Assembly: GCA_020216895.1 (NCBI GenBank)
Contig: JAIWOM010000011.1
Coordinates: forward strand, 1-15,148
Source: Microcella sp.
Lineage (GTDB): Bacteria; Actinomycetota; Actinomycetes; Actinomycetales; Microbacteriaceae
Direction of reading: 5' to 3'
Length of the DNA stretch: 15,148 bases
The notes beneath the pieces were generated by a model. The model saw nothing but the letters and a program-made list of their open reading frames with translations, had not been told where the DNA came from and ran no database searches. Numbering within the stretch: the stretch's first letter is position 1; each line of letters begins with the position of its first letter. The position numbers and the translations under genes are program-made. Shown in pieces: positions 10,095 to 15,148 of this stretch.

Positions 10095-11768
10095 GTGAGC
10101 AGCACCACCTCCACCGCCGTCGAGACCGTTCTGGAGGTCTCCGGCCTCGGCGTCGACTTCTGGGTCGACGGCGAGTTCTACCCGGCGGCGATCGGCCTCG
10201 ACTACAGCGTCAAGCGCGGCGAGGTGCTCGCGATCGTGGGCGAGTCGGGCTCGGGCAAGTCGTCCAGCTCGATGGCGCTCCTCGGCCTGCTGCCCTCGAC
10301 CGCCCGGGTCTCCGGATCGATCAAGCTGCTCGGTCGCGAGATCGGCAACCTCGACAAGCGCGAGCTGCGCGCGGTGCGCGGTCAGCAAATCGCCGTGATC
10401 TTCCAAGAGCCGATGACGGCCCTGAACCCCGTCTACACGGTCGGCTTCCAGATCGTCGAGACCCTGCGCACGCACTACGACCTCACGCCCGCCCAGGCGA
10501 AGGAGCGCGCGATCGAGCTGCTCGAGAAGGTCGACATGCCCGACCCGGCACTCGCCTTCTACAAGTACCCGCACCAGCTCTCGGGCGGCCAGCGCCAGCG
10601 CGCGATGATCGCGCAGGCGATCTCGTGCGACCCGGTCCTCCTCATCGCGGACGAGCCCACGACTGCCCTCGACGTCACGGTCCAGGCCGAGATCCTCGAC
10701 CTGCTCCGCAGCCTCCGCAGCCGGCTCGATTCCGCGATCGTGCTCATCACGCACGACATGGGGGTCGTCGCCGACCTCGCCGACTCGATCATGGTGATGA
10801 AGGACGGTGTGGCCGTCGAGCAGGGTTCCGCCCTCGACATCTTCCAGCGCCCGCAGCACCCCTACACGCAGTCGCTCCTCGCGGCCGTGCCGCACCTCGG
10901 CCTGGACATCACCGAGACGGCCGCCCCCGAGGCCGCGAAGCGGACGGTCGAGCCGGTGCTGTCCTTCCAGGACGTCTCGATCGAGTACCCGAAGCGCGGC
11001 CGTGTGCCGGCCTTCCTCGCCGCTGACGACATCACCCTCGATGTCTACCCGGGCGAGATCGTCGGCCTCGTCGGCGAGTCGGGGTCGGGCAAGACGACGC
11101 TCGGCCGCGCCGCGGTCGGCCTCCTGCCGATCAAGTACGGCCGCCTGATCTCGGCCGGCATCGACATCTCGCAGGCGTCGATGAAGGAGCTCCGGCCGCT
11201 GCGCCGCAAGGCCGGCATCGTCTTCCAGGACCCGGGTTCGAGCCTCAACCCGCGCATGCCGATCGGCGAGAGCATCGGCGAACCGCTGCTGCTCGCCAAG
11301 GAGGCGCAGGGTAAGGAGCTCGACAAGCGCGTCGAGGAGCTCCTGAGCCAGGTCGAGCTGCCCGCCAGCTACCGCAACCGCTACCCGCACGAGCTCTCTG
11401 GCGGCCAGCGTCAGCGCGTCGGCATCGCGCGCGCTCTCGCGCTCGCCCCCGAGCTGCTGGTCGCGGACGAGCCGACGAGCGCGCTCGACGTCTCGGTGCA
11501 GGCCCGATTCCTCGACCTGCTGCAGGAGCTGCAGAGCAAGCTGCAGTTCGCCTGCCTGTTCATCAGCCACGACCTCGCGGTCGTCGACATGCTCGCGCAC
11601 CGGATCGCGGTGATGCACCGGGGTAGACTGGTCGAGCAGGGTTCGCGTGATCAGATTCTGCGTAACCCCCAAGACCCGTACACTCAGCGCCTCATCGCCG
11701 CTGTTCCCCTGCCCGATCCTGTGGCGCAGCGGGAGCGCCGAGAGCAGCGCGCCGCCACCAAGGACTAA
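10095..11768 (+). CDS. Peptide ABC transporter ATPase, fused DppD-DppF type
   Basis: The 557-aa protein carries both nucleotide-binding domains that many bacteria encode as separate DppD and DppF. Domain 1 has Walker A GESGSGKS (K55), signature LSGGQ (162-166), Walker B LLIADEP (D186, E187) and the switch ITHDMG. Domain 2 has Walker A GESGSGKT (K333), signature LSGGQ (434-438), Walker B LLVADEP (D458, E459) and ISHDLAVV. Each domain ends in an oligopeptide-transporter C-terminal motif ([25 protein letters not shown]). Both sites look competent. GTG is the start, with GGAAGGA at 10082-10088 six bases upstream. It should drive the permeases encoded at 6800-9408, although the PH-domain gene intervenes. 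I see no clear + strand promoter in the 65 bp before it. typA follows after only 3 bp. Confidence 0.96.
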   Translation: MSSTTSTAVETVLEVSGLGVDFWVDGEFYPAAIGLDYSVKRGEVLAIVGESGSGKSSSSMALLGLLPSTARVSGSIKLLGREIGNLDKRELRAVRGQQIAVIFQEPMTALNPVYTVGFQIVETLRTHYDLTPAQAKERAIELLEKVDMPDPALAFYKYPHQLSGGQRQRAMIAQAISCDPVLLIADEPTTALDVTVQAEILDLLRSLRSRLDSAIVLITHDMGVVADLADSIMVMKDGVAVEQGSALDIFQRPQHPYTQSLLAAVPHLGLDITETAAPEAAKRTVEPVLSFQDVSIEYPKRGRVPAFLAADDITLDVYPGEIVGLVGESGSGKTTLGRAAVGLLPIKYGRLISAGIDISQASMKELRPLRRKAGIVFQDPGSSLNPRMPIGESIGEPLLLAKEAQGKELDKRVEELLSQVELPASYRNRYPHELSGGQRQRVGIARALALAPELLVADEPTSALDVSVQARFLDLLQELQSKLQFACLFISHDLAVVDMLAHRIAVMHRGRLVEQGSRDQILRNPQDPYTQRLIAAVPLPDPVAQRERREQRAATKD

Positions 11769-11771
11769 CTC

Positions 11772-13679
<1,908 letters not shown>

Positions 13680-13681
13680 CG

Positions 13682-14182
13682 ATGATGCGCCGCACCCGCA
13701 CGCTCGCCGCCGCCGCCCTGGGCCTCGCCCTCGTGACCGGCACCTCGGCCTGCAGCACCGGCACCCCGCTCGACAACATCGTCGAGGGCCTCGTCCAGCA
13801 GGGCGTCGACCAGCTCGTCGGCGGCATCGACGAGCAGATCCGCGGTCTCGTCGACGACGTGCTCGGCGGCGTCGAGCTCACGGCCGATGGCACGGTTCCC
13901 TCCAGCTTCCCGGCGGAGATCCCGCTCACCGGCGAGGTGCTCGGCGGCGCTGCTGGTCCGCAGGGAGCCGGCTGGGTGGTGCGCACGCGCCTCGACGGTG
14001 GTGCGTCCTTCACGGATGCGGCTGCCGCGCTCGAGGGTGCCGGGTTCGCCCCCGCCGGGGTCTCGAGCGACGCGGCCAGCGGCTACGGCGCCTTCTCGAG
14101 CGCCGCGTACCGGGTCGACCTCTCCGTCGCGACCGACGCCGACGGCGTCATGACCGCCACCTACGTCGTCACCCCGCGCTGA
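13682..14182 (+). CDS. Small lipoprotein of unknown function downstream of typA
   Basis: The product is a 166-aa predicted lipoprotein. The signal peptide MMRRTRTLAAAALGLALVTG ends in lipobox TSAC, so Cys24 would be lipidated. The first ATG is at 13682, and a second directly follows at 13685. The mature part begins with an amphipathic, Asp/Val-rich stretch (NIVEGLVQQGVDQLVGG, then EQIRGLVDDVLGG). A likely beta-rich domain follows (FPAEIPLTGEVLGG, GAGWVVRTRLDGGASF, YRVDLSVATDADGVMTATYV). I do not recognise a named family. The start is 2 bp after the typA stop with no strong ribosome-binding site, so translation probably depends on typA read-through or coupling. I see no terminator hairpin after it, only a short gcgcatgcgc palindrome at 14192-14201. 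Confidence 0.8.
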   Translation: MMRRTRTLAAAALGLALVTGTSACSTGTPLDNIVEGLVQQGVDQLVGGIDEQIRGLVDDVLGGVELTADGTVPSSFPAEIPLTGEVLGGAAGPQGAGWVVRTRLDGGASFTDAAAALEGAGFAPAGVSSDAASGYGAFSSAAYRVDLSVATDADGVMTATYVVTPR

Positions 14183-14233
14183 TCGTCGGCTGCGCATGCG
14201 CCCGCTCAGTGCAGTAGCAGTGAACGTGGCCGT

Positions 14234-14245
14234 TAGGCTTGTCGG
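14234..14245 (+). promoter_or_regulatory. Leaderless-type promoter -10 box before the FAH-family gene
   Basis: TAGGCT (14234-14239) fits TANNNT and lies exactly six bases before the GTG start at 14246. In actinobacteria this spacing puts the transcription start on the first base of the start codon. No ribosome-binding site is present, and no clear -35 box is seen, as is common for such promoters. Confidence 0.6.
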
Positions 14246-15017
<772 letters not shown>

Positions 15018-15025
<8 letters not shown>

Positions 15026-15045
15026 CGGTCGCGCGGGTGGATGAT
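15018..15045 (+). promoter_or_regulatory. Possible leaderless promoter of the last, partial gene
   Basis: TCGACT (15018-15023) and GATGAT (15040-15045) are 16 bp apart, each with four of six consensus matches. GATGAT ends six bases before the ATG at 15052, the same spacing as for the FAH-family gene. The only purine run (ggag, 15046-15049) is too close to the ATG to be a good ribosome-binding site. The -35 would overlap the end of the preceding gene. Confidence 0.3.
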
Positions 15046-15051
15046 GGAGCC

Positions 15052-15148
15052 ATGAGCTCCACCCCCCCCGCCCCCGTCCGTCCGCCGCGCGTCGACGCCG
15101 CGACCGCCCCGCTGACCGCGGAGGCGGTGGCCGCCGTGCAGCGCCGCA
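15052..15148 (+). CDS. Unidentified gene, 5' end only
   Basis: An ATG at 15052 opens a frame that stays open to the window edge (32 codons plus one base). The start reads MSSTPPAPVRPPRVDAAT and continues into an Ala-rich stretch (TAEAVAAVQRR). It begins 26 bp after the stop of the FAH-family gene. The Pro-rich, then Ala-rich opening has no family signature. I do not recognise it, and the fragment is too short to assign. Confidence 0.5.
   Translation, partial: MSSTPPAPVRPPRVDAATAPLTAEAVAAVQRR

Noticed and set aside
15052..15148. Glutamyl-tRNA synthetase gene gltX after the FAH-family gene, an order I expect from some actinobacteria
   Set aside because: The N-terminus lacks the expected RFAPSPTG-type motif, and the 32 visible residues match nothing I recognise.

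Overview
The window looks like a chromosomal segment of a high-GC actinobacterium, most likely a member of the Microbacteriaceae. The grounds are strong G/C bias at third codon positions, GTG and TTG starts, apparently leaderless promoters, and the actinobacterial character of several proteins: the bPH_6-type PH protein, the CPBP protease with an EEVIVVGYL motif, and the fused two-domain peptide ABC ATPase. The family assignment is inference from gene content, not from a marker gene. I see no tRNA, rRNA, CRISPR array, IS element or prophage gene.

Region 1 (1-3550, + strand) is the glycine cleavage operon: the 3' end of gcvT, then complete gcvH and gcvP. These encode the T, H and P proteins, which together with lipoamide dehydrogenase (not in the window) split glycine into CO2, NH3 and 5,10-methylene-THF. 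The gcvP stop codon lies in the apical loop of a 44-nt hairpin. It is followed by a nearly exact 74-bp tandem duplication. A CPBP-family membrane protease gene (3708-4514, - strand) converges on this repeat.

Region 2 (4515-13679) is a peptide-type ABC transporter locus followed by typA. It has a 356-bp regulatory region, a 599-aa SBP_bac_5 lipoprotein, an intercistronic hairpin, an enlarged 515-aa DppB/OppB-type permease and an overlapping DppC/OppC-type permease. A PH-domain membrane protein gene on the opposite strand interrupts the set. The fused DppD-DppF-type ATPase follows, with typA/bipA only 3 bp downstream. The binding protein, two permeases and double ATPase make up a complete importer for peptides or a similar solute.

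Region 3 (13682-15148) holds a small lipoprotein of unknown function 2 bp after typA, a fumarylacetoacetate-hydrolase-family enzyme that appears to be translated from a leaderless mRNA, and the first 32 codons of an unidentified gene.

Most of the window is ordinary core genome. I do not see a convincing new defence, mobile or biosynthetic system. The points most worth a second look are the transporter operon broken by an antisense gene, the six extra predicted membrane helices in the first permease, the joining of the transporter ATPase to typA and an unknown lipoprotein, and the hairpin and tandem-repeat structure at the end of gcvP.
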